A stretch of DNA of 9,256 nt, taken from positions 39,718 through 48,973 of the forward strand of contig DGZL01000100.1 of the NCBI GenBank assembly GCA_002398515.1, read 5' to 3'. The first letter of the stretch is position 1; each line of letters begins with the position of its first letter. The stretch is from Firmicutes bacterium UBA4981. Its GTDB lineage: Bacteria; Bacillota; SHA-98; UBA4971. The position numbers and the translations under genes are program-made. Shown here in pieces: positions 1 to 5,859 of the stretch. Below the pieces are notes generated by a model, which worked only from the letters and a program-made list of their open reading frames with translations, was not told the origin of the DNA and made no database searches.

Positions 1-1244
1 TTCGTCTCTTCAATGAACTTCTGCCTTGTGCCTTCACCGACTACGACAGCAGCCTTAATCAGTGTGCCTTGAGGAGCAACCCCCACTTCAAGTTGTTCTG
101 TTTCAGTTACCTTCACACACAATCTGAGGATGATCTTTTGCGTTAAAGCGCCGGTATCCGGGTCAAACTCAAACACGCTGTTCTCGATTACAGAGAAGTC
201 CTGCTGGTTCATGCCCTCTCGCACCGGATACATAGGATTCAACGGCTCGATATCAACAAGCTCACTGAAATCCATATCCTCTGCAAGGTGATGTTCCAGC
301 TCGTCAGTGCCGATGTAAAATATCTGCTTGTGAACAGTGCCTTGGATAATGACTTTGCCGTCCTTTACTATGGAACGAATATTGATGAGCGTAGGAATGA
401 TTTCCACTATCTTGATACCGGGTATAGTATTTGTCTCCTCGAGAAGAACCTGCTTTGAACCATGGCCTACAACCCTTTCCACCTTAAGACACGCTGTTTG
501 AACCTGACTATACTTCTCGATATTCAGCATATGCGAGCCTCCTTCCCTAAGCCTGAATGGGCTTTGAGTCAAACGATTAAGAAATGCGAGTCTTACCTCC
601 CTCGGGTCCTCTGTCTCCTGGGACTGATTTTGGACAGGTATATGTTCTCTTTCTTCCGTATCCTCTTCCCGGTCATGAGATATGGGATACAGAAGCCCTG
701 ACTTGGCGTCGTCATCATCTTCTGACGAAGTATCGCGAGATTCCGGTGAAGAGTCAGATATGGGAGTTTGCGAGTCACATGAGGTTTCGTCCACATCTTC
801 ACTCTGGCAGCACATGATCTGGCTTAGATTATCAAAGGATTCCGCCCTGAGACTTATTTCGCTTGGCGGCTCCATAGAAGTTTCGCTTGAAGAAGGTATG
901 GGTGTGGCGTTTCCGATATGCCACGAATCAGAGGCACGCAGTATGAGATTCCTTTTGATTTGGACAGCGTCGGAGCACACTGTCTCTTGGTTAACCTCCG
1001 CCCCTCCGCCGTCCCCAAAAAGGTCGCAGTCAGCAACAGAAGCTGCTTCACCTACCTGTTGTGTTAATGCTAACTGAGGATTGCCGTGCCCTGATGATAA
1101 TTCTAAGCCATTGTCATCATCAGGCTCATTGACGCCAAACAGCGTTCCAACCATGCGTCTACGGCGCGGTATCAGCAAAAGTCCCAGGAGGACAAGGGCA
1201 ATAGCAGCCACAATTATGCCGGATTGCCATAGCCCTATAAACAT
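1..1244 (-). CDS. Membrane-anchored SPOCS (DUF3794) domain protein, 3' end outside window
   Basis: Partial gene: an open frame of 414 codons runs without a stop from ATG 1244 to the left edge. The start has a strong ribosome-binding site (AGGGGGA, 1254-1260) 9 nt upstream. Residues 2-25 are a hydrophobic helix with no charged residue before it; PRRRRM follows at once. By the positive-inside rule the rest should face the cytoplasm. Residues about 36-242 are a low-complexity Asp/Glu/Ser/Thr-rich linker with few hydrophobic stretches and a few Cys. Residues about 243-400 are a SPOCS domain, with core GKVIIQGTVHKQIFYIG from residue 296. VVVGEGT at 400-406 resembles the inter-domain linker of the neighbouring four-SPOCS protein, so another unit probably follows outside the window. 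SPOCS domains occur in SipL and related spore coat morphogenesis proteins. A sporulation role is inferred from family and context. It starts 80 nt after the upstream SPOCS gene with no terminator seen, so co-transcription is likely. Confidence 0.85.
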   Translation of the reverse strand, partial: MFIGLWQSGIIVAAIALVLLGLLLIPRRRRMVGTLFGVNEPDDDNGLELSSGHGNPQLALTQQVGEAASVADCDLFGDGGGAEVNQETVCSDAVQIKRNLILRASDSWHIGNATPIPSSSETSMEPPSEISLRAESFDNLSQIMCCQSEDVDETSCDSQTPISDSSPESRDTSSEDDDDAKSGLLYPISHDREEDTEEREHIPVQNQSQETEDPREVRLAFLNRLTQSPFRLREGGSHMLNIEKYSQVQTACLKVERVVGHGSKQVLLEETNTIPGIKIVEIIPTLINIRSIVKDGKVIIQGTVHKQIFYIGTDELEHHLAEDMDFSELVDIEPLNPMYPVREGMNQQDFSVIENSVFEFDPDTGALTQKIILRLCVKVTETEQLEVGVAPQGTLIKAAVVVGEGTRQKFIEET

Positions 1245-1324
1245 ATTGGTCAGTCCCCCTCTGTGCCTTTCTTCCCTATATCGTATTGAAATCTACCTAA
1301 AAATGTGATGCGCTAAGGCTTGGA

Positions 1325-3298
1325 CTAAATCTTAAATGTAGCGTTCGTTACTACAGACACAGGCACAGGACCAACAGTCCCGTTTACAATTACCACGAGC
1401 GGAATTGTCTCCCTCGTAACCGTATCTACGTTGGGCCCGGTAAGATCTGTGACCACATCCAGCGGCACAGGCTCCGGGATACCGTCATCCACTACGTCAA
1501 CAAGGACCTTTGTCTTGGTTACGAAGACACCGGGTCCTGTCACATTTACTACGACCGTAAAGATTCTCTCTTCGGTAGATGTAACAGTAACAAGTAAGAC
1601 TATCAGCTGGTGAATCTTGCTTCCCCCACATACAAGGTTCTGAACAAGGCTCTCTACTATTACATCTACAGTGACTGCAGCGCCTTCCACGATTCCGGGA
1701 ACATCCACAATTCCACTGAACGGAACGGTCTCTTGGATATGATGGACTATATTGTCGAGCCCGACCACAAATACGTCCTTCCTTACTTCGCCTTCAACAA
1801 TCACCTGCTCCCCCACGATCTCCCAGGTTACATTTTGAACGGTGGATTCTACTGACTTGATCTTTCTGGCGACGAAAGGCAAGCAAATGGAGTTCTCTAC
1901 GAGAAGCTGCTTCTCAGCCTCTACCGCCTCTCCCACACGTATCCTGGCAAATTCTATGGTAATCGGAAGCACAGGTACGGTTATTCCTTCAGCGCAAACC
2001 TGCGCTGTGCCTTCTCCGACCACTTGCTGTACCTTGAATAGGGTACCGTTGGGATCTTCTTCAACTTCGATTTTCACTGTCTCTGTAATGATGGCCTCAA
2101 TATCTGCAAGATCCTTTTCCGTTATTTCAGTGCCGGTCTGTAGAGGGTCAAATACTACCGGTAAAGCCTGCGCGTTGACAAAAACATTAAGCCCGGGCGT
2201 AACCCCTGGCACCGGTATGAAAGTGCTGAAGGGAATGGTGAAGGATTCCACGACCTCCACATTGTCTTCGTTAATGTAGTATACGTCTTTTATAAAGACG
2301 CCTTGGATGATGACTTTATCTGCAATCGTACGGCCTCGCGCATCTTGTGCAACCAGATTTATGTCTTTTATCTTGATAGCAGATTGCGCCAAAACAACGG
2401 TGACTTCTTCCATTATCTGAGTTGAGGCAGTTGCAAGCACTTGCTCAATCTTGATAGTCAAGTCCTCCCCTAACGCTAACGATACCTCAACTGTCTGAGT
2501 GACCTTCACGAATACGTCAAGGACCACTTCCTGATTGACAAAAGCGCCTGTCGGATCCAAGGTAAAATTCACATCTGCCACAGTGACGCGCACCTGGGCA
2601 TTCATGTCCGGCTCTGCTCCGGGGATGTCTATCATAATAGCGAATGGCACAACGACAGCTTGATGACGGCCTACCTGATCAAGATCAATAAAGAAGATCT
2701 GCTTTAGAATGTTCCCTTGGACCACGACTTTGTCTTCTTTTACCGTAACCTGAGTAATCTCAGGATTTGCCCTAATCTCAGTTACCTTGACTGCAGGCGT
2801 AACTAAGGTCACAGTGCCTGATTCAAGAACCTGACCTGTATCTTCTCCCACCACTTCTTCTGCCAGGACATTGGGTCCCTCAGGGTCTTCGGCAAGGGGC
2901 ACCTGAACAAACTGGGTAACTGTCACATCTACATCGACGATGATTTTCTGCGTTATTTGAGTACCGTCAGGACTCAAGGTAGCAATAATATTAAAAATCC
3001 TCGGATGAGCCTGCACAACTACCTCAGGGCCCGGCTCAACCCCGGGTATCTCAATCAAGGCTGAAAAACGCGCTTGCTCGGGGAAGTGATGGACAATGTT
3101 GTCTTCCCCGACAAAAAACACTTGCTTTTGAAGCGTTCCTTGGACTATCACCTTACCCGGAATCACATGTGTCGTAACGGTATCAACGTGAGCACGGATC
3201 TCCTTTATCTTGATTGCCGGAATGGGCAACGCAAGAGTCATCTCGGAGCAAGATCTGTGAGTCACATCGGAACAACATCTATGAGTTGCATATGACAT
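1325..3298 (-). CDS. Four-unit SPOCS (DUF3794) domain protein, probable spore coat/cortex morphogenesis protein
   Basis: 657 residues from ATG 3298. A TTG 39 nt upstream would add 13 residues, but AAGGGGGA at 3306-3313 lies inside that extension and 7 nt before the ATG, so the ATG is preferred. Four SPOCS units show the recurring core (GKVIVQG-, DKVVVQG-, DKVIIQG-, EQVIVEG-) at about residues 48, 189, 327 and 497. Linkers such as VVGEDTGQV (149-157) and VVGEGTAQV (426-434) separate units. The N-terminus (5-20) is a duplicated THR-C-C-S motif with three Cys. After unit 4 comes a Val/Thr/Pro-rich beta-like tail with two TGP-V repeats (586-603, 619-638). There is no signal peptide, transmembrane helix or C-terminal LysM, unlike SipL or SafA, where a LysM binds a coat or peptidoglycan partner. 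By family it is probably a mother-cell protein binding the coat base layer; the exact partner is unknown. The gene diverges from the amidase gene and precedes the second SPOCS gene. Confidence 0.9.
   Translation of the reverse strand: MSYATHRCCSDVTHRSCSEMTLALPIPAIKIKEIRAHVDTVTTHVIPGKVIVQGTLQKQVFFVGEDNIVHHFPEQARFSALIEIPGVEPGPEVVVQAHPRIFNIIATLSPDGTQITQKIIVDVDVTVTQFVQVPLAEDPEGPNVLAEEVVGEDTGQVLESGTVTLVTPAVKVTEIRANPEITQVTVKEDKVVVQGNILKQIFFIDLDQVGRHQAVVVPFAIMIDIPGAEPDMNAQVRVTVADVNFTLDPTGAFVNQEVVLDVFVKVTQTVEVSLALGEDLTIKIEQVLATASTQIMEEVTVVLAQSAIKIKDINLVAQDARGRTIADKVIIQGVFIKDVYYINEDNVEVVESFTIPFSTFIPVPGVTPGLNVFVNAQALPVVFDPLQTGTEITEKDLADIEAIITETVKIEVEEDPNGTLFKVQQVVGEGTAQVCAEGITVPVLPITIEFARIRVGEAVEAEKQLLVENSICLPFVARKIKSVESTVQNVTWEIVGEQVIVEGEVRKDVFVVGLDNIVHHIQETVPFSGIVDVPGIVEGAAVTVDVIVESLVQNLVCGGSKIHQLIVLLVTVTSTEERIFTVVVNVTGPGVFVTKTKVLVDVVDDGIPEPVPLDVVTDLTGPNVDTVTRETIPLVVIVNGTVGPVPVSVVTNATFKI
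3239..3286 (-). repeat. In-frame 24-nt tandem duplication at the N-terminus of the four-SPOCS protein
   Basis: Two adjacent 24-nt units encode THRCCSDV and THRSCSEM (residues 5-12 and 13-20). They match at most positions, with differences mainly at third codon bases and one Cys/Ser change. The result is three Cys and two His in 16 residues just before the first SPOCS unit. This suggests a duplicated short motif, possibly for disulfide cross-linking or metal binding in the coat; that role is inference. Confidence 0.7.
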
Positions 3299-3305
3299 AA
3301 GCTTA

Positions 3306-3313
3306 TCCCCCTT
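3306..3313 (-). promoter_or_regulatory. Ribosome-binding site deciding the start of the four-SPOCS gene
   Basis: AAGGGGGA on the minus strand lies 7 nt before ATG 3298. It falls inside the longer TTG-started reading, so it marks the ATG as the real start and gives 657 rather than 670 residues. Confidence 0.75.
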
Positions 3314-3358
3314 AAACATCACAGACTTAGAAGGCAAGCGTAGGATCTTACACTATCT

Positions 3359-3406
3359 TATGAACACATAGCTTCTTTTGCCTATGAACGCATAGCTTCT
3401 TTTGAC
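3359..3406. repeat. Two tandem 24-bp repeats, each with a TATG-N4-CATA dyad
   Basis: Two head-to-tail copies (3359-3382 and 3383-3406) are identical at 22 of 24 positions. Each contains the dyad TATGAACACATA or TATGAACGCATA followed by GCTTCTTTTG. They lie between the divergent four-SPOCS and amidase genes, about 60-110 bp before the SPOCS start and 130-180 bp before the amidase start. Two identical dyads spaced 24 bp apart look like a regulator binding site. On the minus strand the left copy also gives CATAAGATA, which fits the CATA-N3-TA pattern of a sigma-K -10 element, but I see no convincing -35. Confidence 0.75.
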
Positions 3407-3426
3407 GTTCAAAGAAGGCCTTGAAC
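3396..3426. promoter_or_regulatory. Overlapping inverted repeats in the divergent intergenic region
   Basis: CTTCTTT (3396-3402) pairs with AAAGAAG (3411-3417) around an 8-nt loop. GTTCAA (3407-3412) also pairs with TTGAAC (3421-3426). The two pairings share bases and exclude each other as hairpins. They follow the 24-bp repeats directly, so they may be part of the same operator, or coincidental in a short A/T-rich stretch. No promoter for the amidase could be fixed from this region. Confidence 0.3.
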
Positions 3427-3536
3427 GCGCTGCATGCGGGCAAATATGTTCCCGGCGTCATGCCGGTTGTCCTGTCCGATCCTTCAGGGATTAGCGAAGG
3501 TTCATCAGAATATAGATCTCTGTAGGGGGTGCCTGC

Positions 3537-4256
3537 ATGAGAAAGAGAATCCTGGTAGTCGTTGTTACGGGAAGAGGTGCGATTGGTCTCCTTCTTGCGA
3601 CCTCAGTTCTGTTATTGCTCGTTCTTGCCACAGGAAGAACAATGCCTGCCTTGGCGCCGCTTTATCCTGCAATGGTAGGCAAAGTCATAACAGTCGACCC
3701 AGGACATGGCGGTATTGACCCCGGCTCCCACGATAGTGAAGGCATTCTCGAGAAAGATATTGTGCTGGAGATAGCCAGAGATGTATGCCACCTACTGGCT
3801 AGGGCAAGGGCAGTACCTATCTTGACCAGGCATGGAGACTGGGAAATGAGTCCTCTGTGGCCTGAAGAGAAAACTCGGCACAGGCAGGATCTGGCTGCGC
3901 GAATCCATATAGCACATCGCACTAATTCAGATGTCTTCGTCAGTATACATGTGAACAAAATCGGTTCTAAGTCTACCTCCGGAGCAATTGTTTTCTATAG
4001 CAAGAACAAACCTGAGAGCAAACGCTTAGCAACTTGTATCCAACAAGCAATGAAGGACGTTGCGCCTTTCCGAGGCCGGTCGGTGTTGGAGGGCGATTAT
4101 TATGTGTTAAATGCTGCGAACATCCCTGCCGTTATTGTGGAAGTCGGATTCATTTCCAGCCCTGAAGAGAAGGAGTTGCTTCTCACTCCTTCCCATCGAG
4201 GACGTCTGGCTGACGCTATTTTCCGTGGCCTCTTGTCTTTCTTTGAAGGCTTATAA
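3537..4256 (+). CDS. cwlD: N-acetylmuramoyl-L-alanine amidase, Amidase_3 family, CwlD-like
   Basis: 239 residues from ATG 3537, with AGGGGG at 3524-3529 seven nt upstream. Residues about 15-32 are a hydrophobic signal or anchor segment. The rest is a single Amidase_3 catalytic domain without SH3, LysM or other wall-binding modules. Zinc ligands of the family are visible: His57 in DPGHGGIDPG, Glu72 in LEKDIVLEIA and His138 in SIHVN; the catalytic Glu is Glu202 in VEVGFISSPEE. The enzyme cuts the bond between muramic acid and the stem peptide. Size and architecture match CwlD, which acts with PdaA to make muramic delta-lactam in the spore cortex, the mark recognised by germination lytic enzymes. 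The spore-gene context supports this reading, but Amidase_3 paralogues are common and the symbol is tentative. It is the only plus-strand gene here, divergent from the SPOCS genes and convergent with the CAP gene. Confidence 0.85.
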   Translation: MRKRILVVVVTGRGAIGLLLATSVLLLLVLATGRTMPALAPLYPAMVGKVITVDPGHGGIDPGSHDSEGILEKDIVLEIARDVCHLLARARAVPILTRHGDWEMSPLWPEEKTRHRQDLAARIHIAHRTNSDVFVSIHVNKIGSKSTSGAIVFYSKNKPESKRLATCIQQAMKDVAPFRGRSVLEGDYYVLNAANIPAVIVEVGFISSPEEKELLLTPSHRGRLADAIFRGLLSFFEGL

Positions 4257-4259
4257 GAT

Positions 4260-4292
4260 AGGCCTCCTCATCCTTAGTGGACAAGGAGGCCT
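4260..4292. terminator. Hairpin between convergent amidase and CAP genes, possible bidirectional terminator
   Basis: AGGCCTCCT (4260-4268) pairs perfectly with AGGAGGCCT (4284-4292), giving a 9-bp stem with a 15-nt loop just after the amidase stop. There is no U-run on the plus side and only a weak one (ATCTTATAA) on the minus side, so termination may be inefficient. Its position between two gene ends supports a terminator role. Confidence 0.55.
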
Positions 4293-4359
4293 GTCCCATG
4301 TCATAGCATATCTGTTTGCTATCGATCAGCCTCTGTGAATCAGCAGCCTTGCCAAGTGT

Positions 4360-5142
4360 TTACCATGTACCGATGAATAACTGGGTATACATGCTACCGT
4401 AAGGGCCTCCGGTAGCGATCCCTACACCAACTCTGTTGTATGACGGGCTAAGGATGTTCTGACGGTGGCCGGCGCTATTCATAAGAGCTGAATGCGCTTG
4501 ATCCACGGTTCTGGCTCCTGCTAAGTTCTCACCTGCAGTTCGATAGCTGATCCCTGCTGCGGTCATCATTTGGAAAGGATCACCGTAAGTCGGGGATGTG
4601 TGACTGAAATAGTTGTTTGTAATCATATCCTGACTCTTCTTACGGGCCAAATCAACCAACCTCAAGTCAATAGTGAGAGGCGCAAGCCCTGCTTTTGCTC
4701 TTTCCTGATTAATCAAATTTACCATTTTCTGTTCGTCAGCGGTGAGCCCCGGTGTAGGAGTGGGCTCCGGCTGGGGTGTAGGTTCCGGATTTGGCTCAGG
4801 CGTAGGTGTCGGTTGAGGAGTCGGGGTCGGACTGGGTCTGGAAGGCGTGTACGAACCACCGCCATAATACCAGGTGTTGCCTGAGTTGTTGTAATAAGTC
4901 CTACTACCGGAATTCGAGTACGACCTTCCGCTGTAGTAGTAAGTAGATCCCCCTGATGAGTCACTGCTGTAGTAATAGGTTGACCCTGAACCGCCAGAGT
5001 AGTAATTGCTGCCAGGATACTGATAACCGGAACTTCCGGAGCTTGAGTAATACGTTGTGGCTGCGAAGGCTTGAGTAGGCATGATAAGCGCTACCACAAG
5101 CGCGGCTGCAATCATCACTGCCATAGTAATTTGTCTATTCAT
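4360..5142 (-). CDS. Secreted CAP-domain (SCP-like, YkwD-type) protein with Tyr/Ser/Gly-rich region
   Basis: 260 residues from ATG 5142, with a GGGGAGGG ribosome-binding site about 6 nt upstream. Residues 1-27 are a typical signal peptide ending AFA. Residues 28-98 are low complexity and rich in Tyr, Ser and Gly, with 18 Tyr. Residues 100-132 are a Pro/Thr/Glu/Gln linker. Residues 134-260 are a CAP domain of the YkwD type, starting LTADEQKMVNLINQERAKAG. The cavity residues are present: His181 in FSHTSP, Glu205 in AGENLA and His226 in GHRQN. CAP proteins bind small ligands or act at surfaces; the biochemical activity of the bacterial YkwD group is not settled. Bacterial relatives are often spore- or wall-associated, which fits the neighbours. 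The gene lies downstream of veg but has a hairpin and its own promoter-like sequence between them. Function beyond an exported surface protein is not claimed. Confidence 0.88.
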   Translation of the reverse strand: MNRQITMAVMIAAALVVALIMPTQAFAATTYYSSSGSSGYQYPGSNYYSGGSGSTYYYSSDSSGGSTYYYSGRSYSNSGSRTYYNNSGNTWYYGGGSYTPSRPSPTPTPQPTPTPEPNPEPTPQPEPTPTPGLTADEQKMVNLINQERAKAGLAPLTIDLRLVDLARKKSQDMITNNYFSHTSPTYGDPFQMMTAAGISYRTAGENLAGARTVDQAHSALMNSAGHRQNILSPSYNRVGVGIATGGPYGSMYTQLFIGTW

Positions 5143-5175
5143 GTGTAACCCTCCCCTTGGTTCCTCTTACTTTTA

Positions 5176-5204
5176 ATGTTAGAGGGTTCCACATGAGATT
5201 TCAA
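5176..5204 (-). promoter_or_regulatory. Candidate sigma-A-type promoter of the CAP gene
   Basis: On the minus strand, TTGAAA (5199-5204) and TAACAT (5176-5181) are separated by 17 bp and sit about 35 nt upstream of the CAP start. The -35 matches 5 of 6 consensus bases, the -10 only 4 of 6. The overlapping CATTAAA could instead serve a forespore sigma (G-type), but spacing to a matching -35 is long. Confidence 0.45.
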
Positions 5205-5306
5205 TAGGGAAAATAATCCACTATAGCGTCTAGCAGCATGGAAAGACACATGCCACCTGAATCTGAGGGATCAAGAAGAAAGGCGAAGAAAACCTGTGTA
5301 CACAAG

Positions 5307-5340
5307 AACGGGCAAGGTCATCAGTGTTGCCTTACCCGTT
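5307..5340 (-). terminator. Rho-independent-type terminator after veg
   Basis: On the minus strand AACGGGTAAGG pairs with CCTTGCCCGTT, an 11-bp stem with one G-T wobble and a 12-nt loop, starting 27 nt after the veg stop. The following bases CTTGTGTACACAGG are only moderately U-rich, with TTTTCTT farther on. It should separate veg from the CAP gene, at least partly. Confidence 0.6.
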
Positions 5341-5366
5341 ACGCAAATTAAAGACCTATTACGGTT

Positions 5367-5642
5367 TTAGCCCGCACAGCCGATTCTCTTCTCCTCATCC
5401 CTACACCGAACAGACAGTTTTACTGTTTCAGTCAGCACATCAGCGTAGGTATAGGAGACTCGTTTCACTAATCCTGGTTTATCAGACAACTTTACCACAA
5501 AAAGTCTGGGGTATGTGTTCTCAAGAATCCCTTCAGTTTCAAAGACCTTCCTGCGTCCCTGATTTGCCCTGACCATAACCTTCTTACCGACAAATGGCTC
5601 AAGATCTCGCTTAATGATTTCGAGGGCATTTCTGCCTGCCAT
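5367..5642 (-). CDS. veg: Veg family protein
   Basis: 91 residues, close to the 86 of Bacillus subtilis Veg. Shared family features are the basic motif KANGGRRK, here VRANQGRRK at 24-32, then GILENTYPRLFVVKL (38-52) and RVSYTYADVLTETVKL (61-76). The start ATG 5642 has AGGAAGG 7 nt upstream. Veg is a small, highly expressed Firmicutes protein with an SH3-like fold; in B. subtilis it is linked to biofilm gene regulation and to spore outgrowth, but the molecular role is unclear. Its place downstream of yabG is the conserved Firmicutes order. Two tandem promoters precede it and a hairpin follows, so it is probably mainly a monocistronic, vegetatively expressed gene. The C-terminal 15 residues (Cys80, Cys89, basic) differ from the acidic or neutral tail of the Bacillus protein. 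Confidence 0.95.
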   Translation of the reverse strand: MAGRNALEIIKRDLEPFVGKKVMVRANQGRRKVFETEGILENTYPRLFVVKLSDKPGLVKRVSYTYADVLTETVKLSVRCRDEEKRIGCAG

Positions 5643-5676
5643 TTTACCACCTTCCTCGGCGGGCCATACCTAATTA

Positions 5677-5705
5677 ATTTTAGCACGCCTCCGGTGTCAT
5701 GTCAA
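5677..5705 (-). promoter_or_regulatory. Proximal sigma-A promoter of veg (P2)
   Basis: On the minus strand TTGACA (5700-5705) and TAAAAT (5677-5682) are separated by exactly 17 bp, 35 nt upstream of the veg start. The -35 is perfect and the -10 matches 5 of 6. The first 15 bases of this promoter match those of P1 at 14 positions. Confidence 0.8.
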
Positions 5706-5716
5706 GAAATTAAATA

Positions 5717-5745
5717 AGTATAACAACATGCCGGTATCATGTCAA
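5717..5745 (-). promoter_or_regulatory. Distal sigma-A promoter of veg (P1)
   Basis: On the minus strand TTGACA (5740-5745) and TATACT (5717-5722) are separated by exactly 17 bp. The -35 is perfect and the -10 matches 5 of 6. It sits exactly 40 bp upstream of P2; its start site should fall near 5709, just before the P2 -35. The strong veg promoter of B. subtilis is a known parallel. Confidence 0.8.
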
Positions 5746-5859
5746 TAGCGCATTTCATATATATTGGGTAGGCAAGCTTCATAGCCCTCAAAACGTTCGC
5801 TCCACATCTCTCGCTCTAAAGATTGCTAAAGAAATCTCTCATCTTCTCCACAAGACAAG

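Noticed and set aside
462..1308. Several short plus- and minus-strand open frames across 462-1308
   Set aside because: They are shadows of the minus-strand SPOCS gene, which has a continuous 414-codon frame, a good ribosome-binding site and recognisable domains.
1431..3295. Plus-strand open frames inside the four-SPOCS gene
   Set aside because: They lie opposite a 657-codon gene with clear repeat structure, and their Ser/Thr-rich translations are typical antisense readings.
3452..3466. CCGGC-N5-GCCGG hairpin before the amidase gene
   Set aside because: Only 5 bp of stem with no U-run and no upstream plus-strand gene to terminate; too weak to call as a terminator or riboswitch.
3299..3536. 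Promoter for the amidase gene
   Set aside because: I looked for sigma-A, sigma-E, sigma-G and sigma-K patterns; AATATA near 3509 and AAATAT near 3442 have no partner element at proper spacing.
5492..5686. Minus-strand 64-codon frame overlapping veg
   Set aside because: Out-of-frame shadow of veg, which matches its family along its length.
5766..5787. Imperfect dyad around AAGCTT upstream of veg P1
   Set aside because: Only the central six bases and three at each end are symmetric; expected by chance.
5756..5859. Terminator after yabG
   Set aside because: Only a 5-bp AGATT/AATCT pairing without a U-run is seen; not enough to call.
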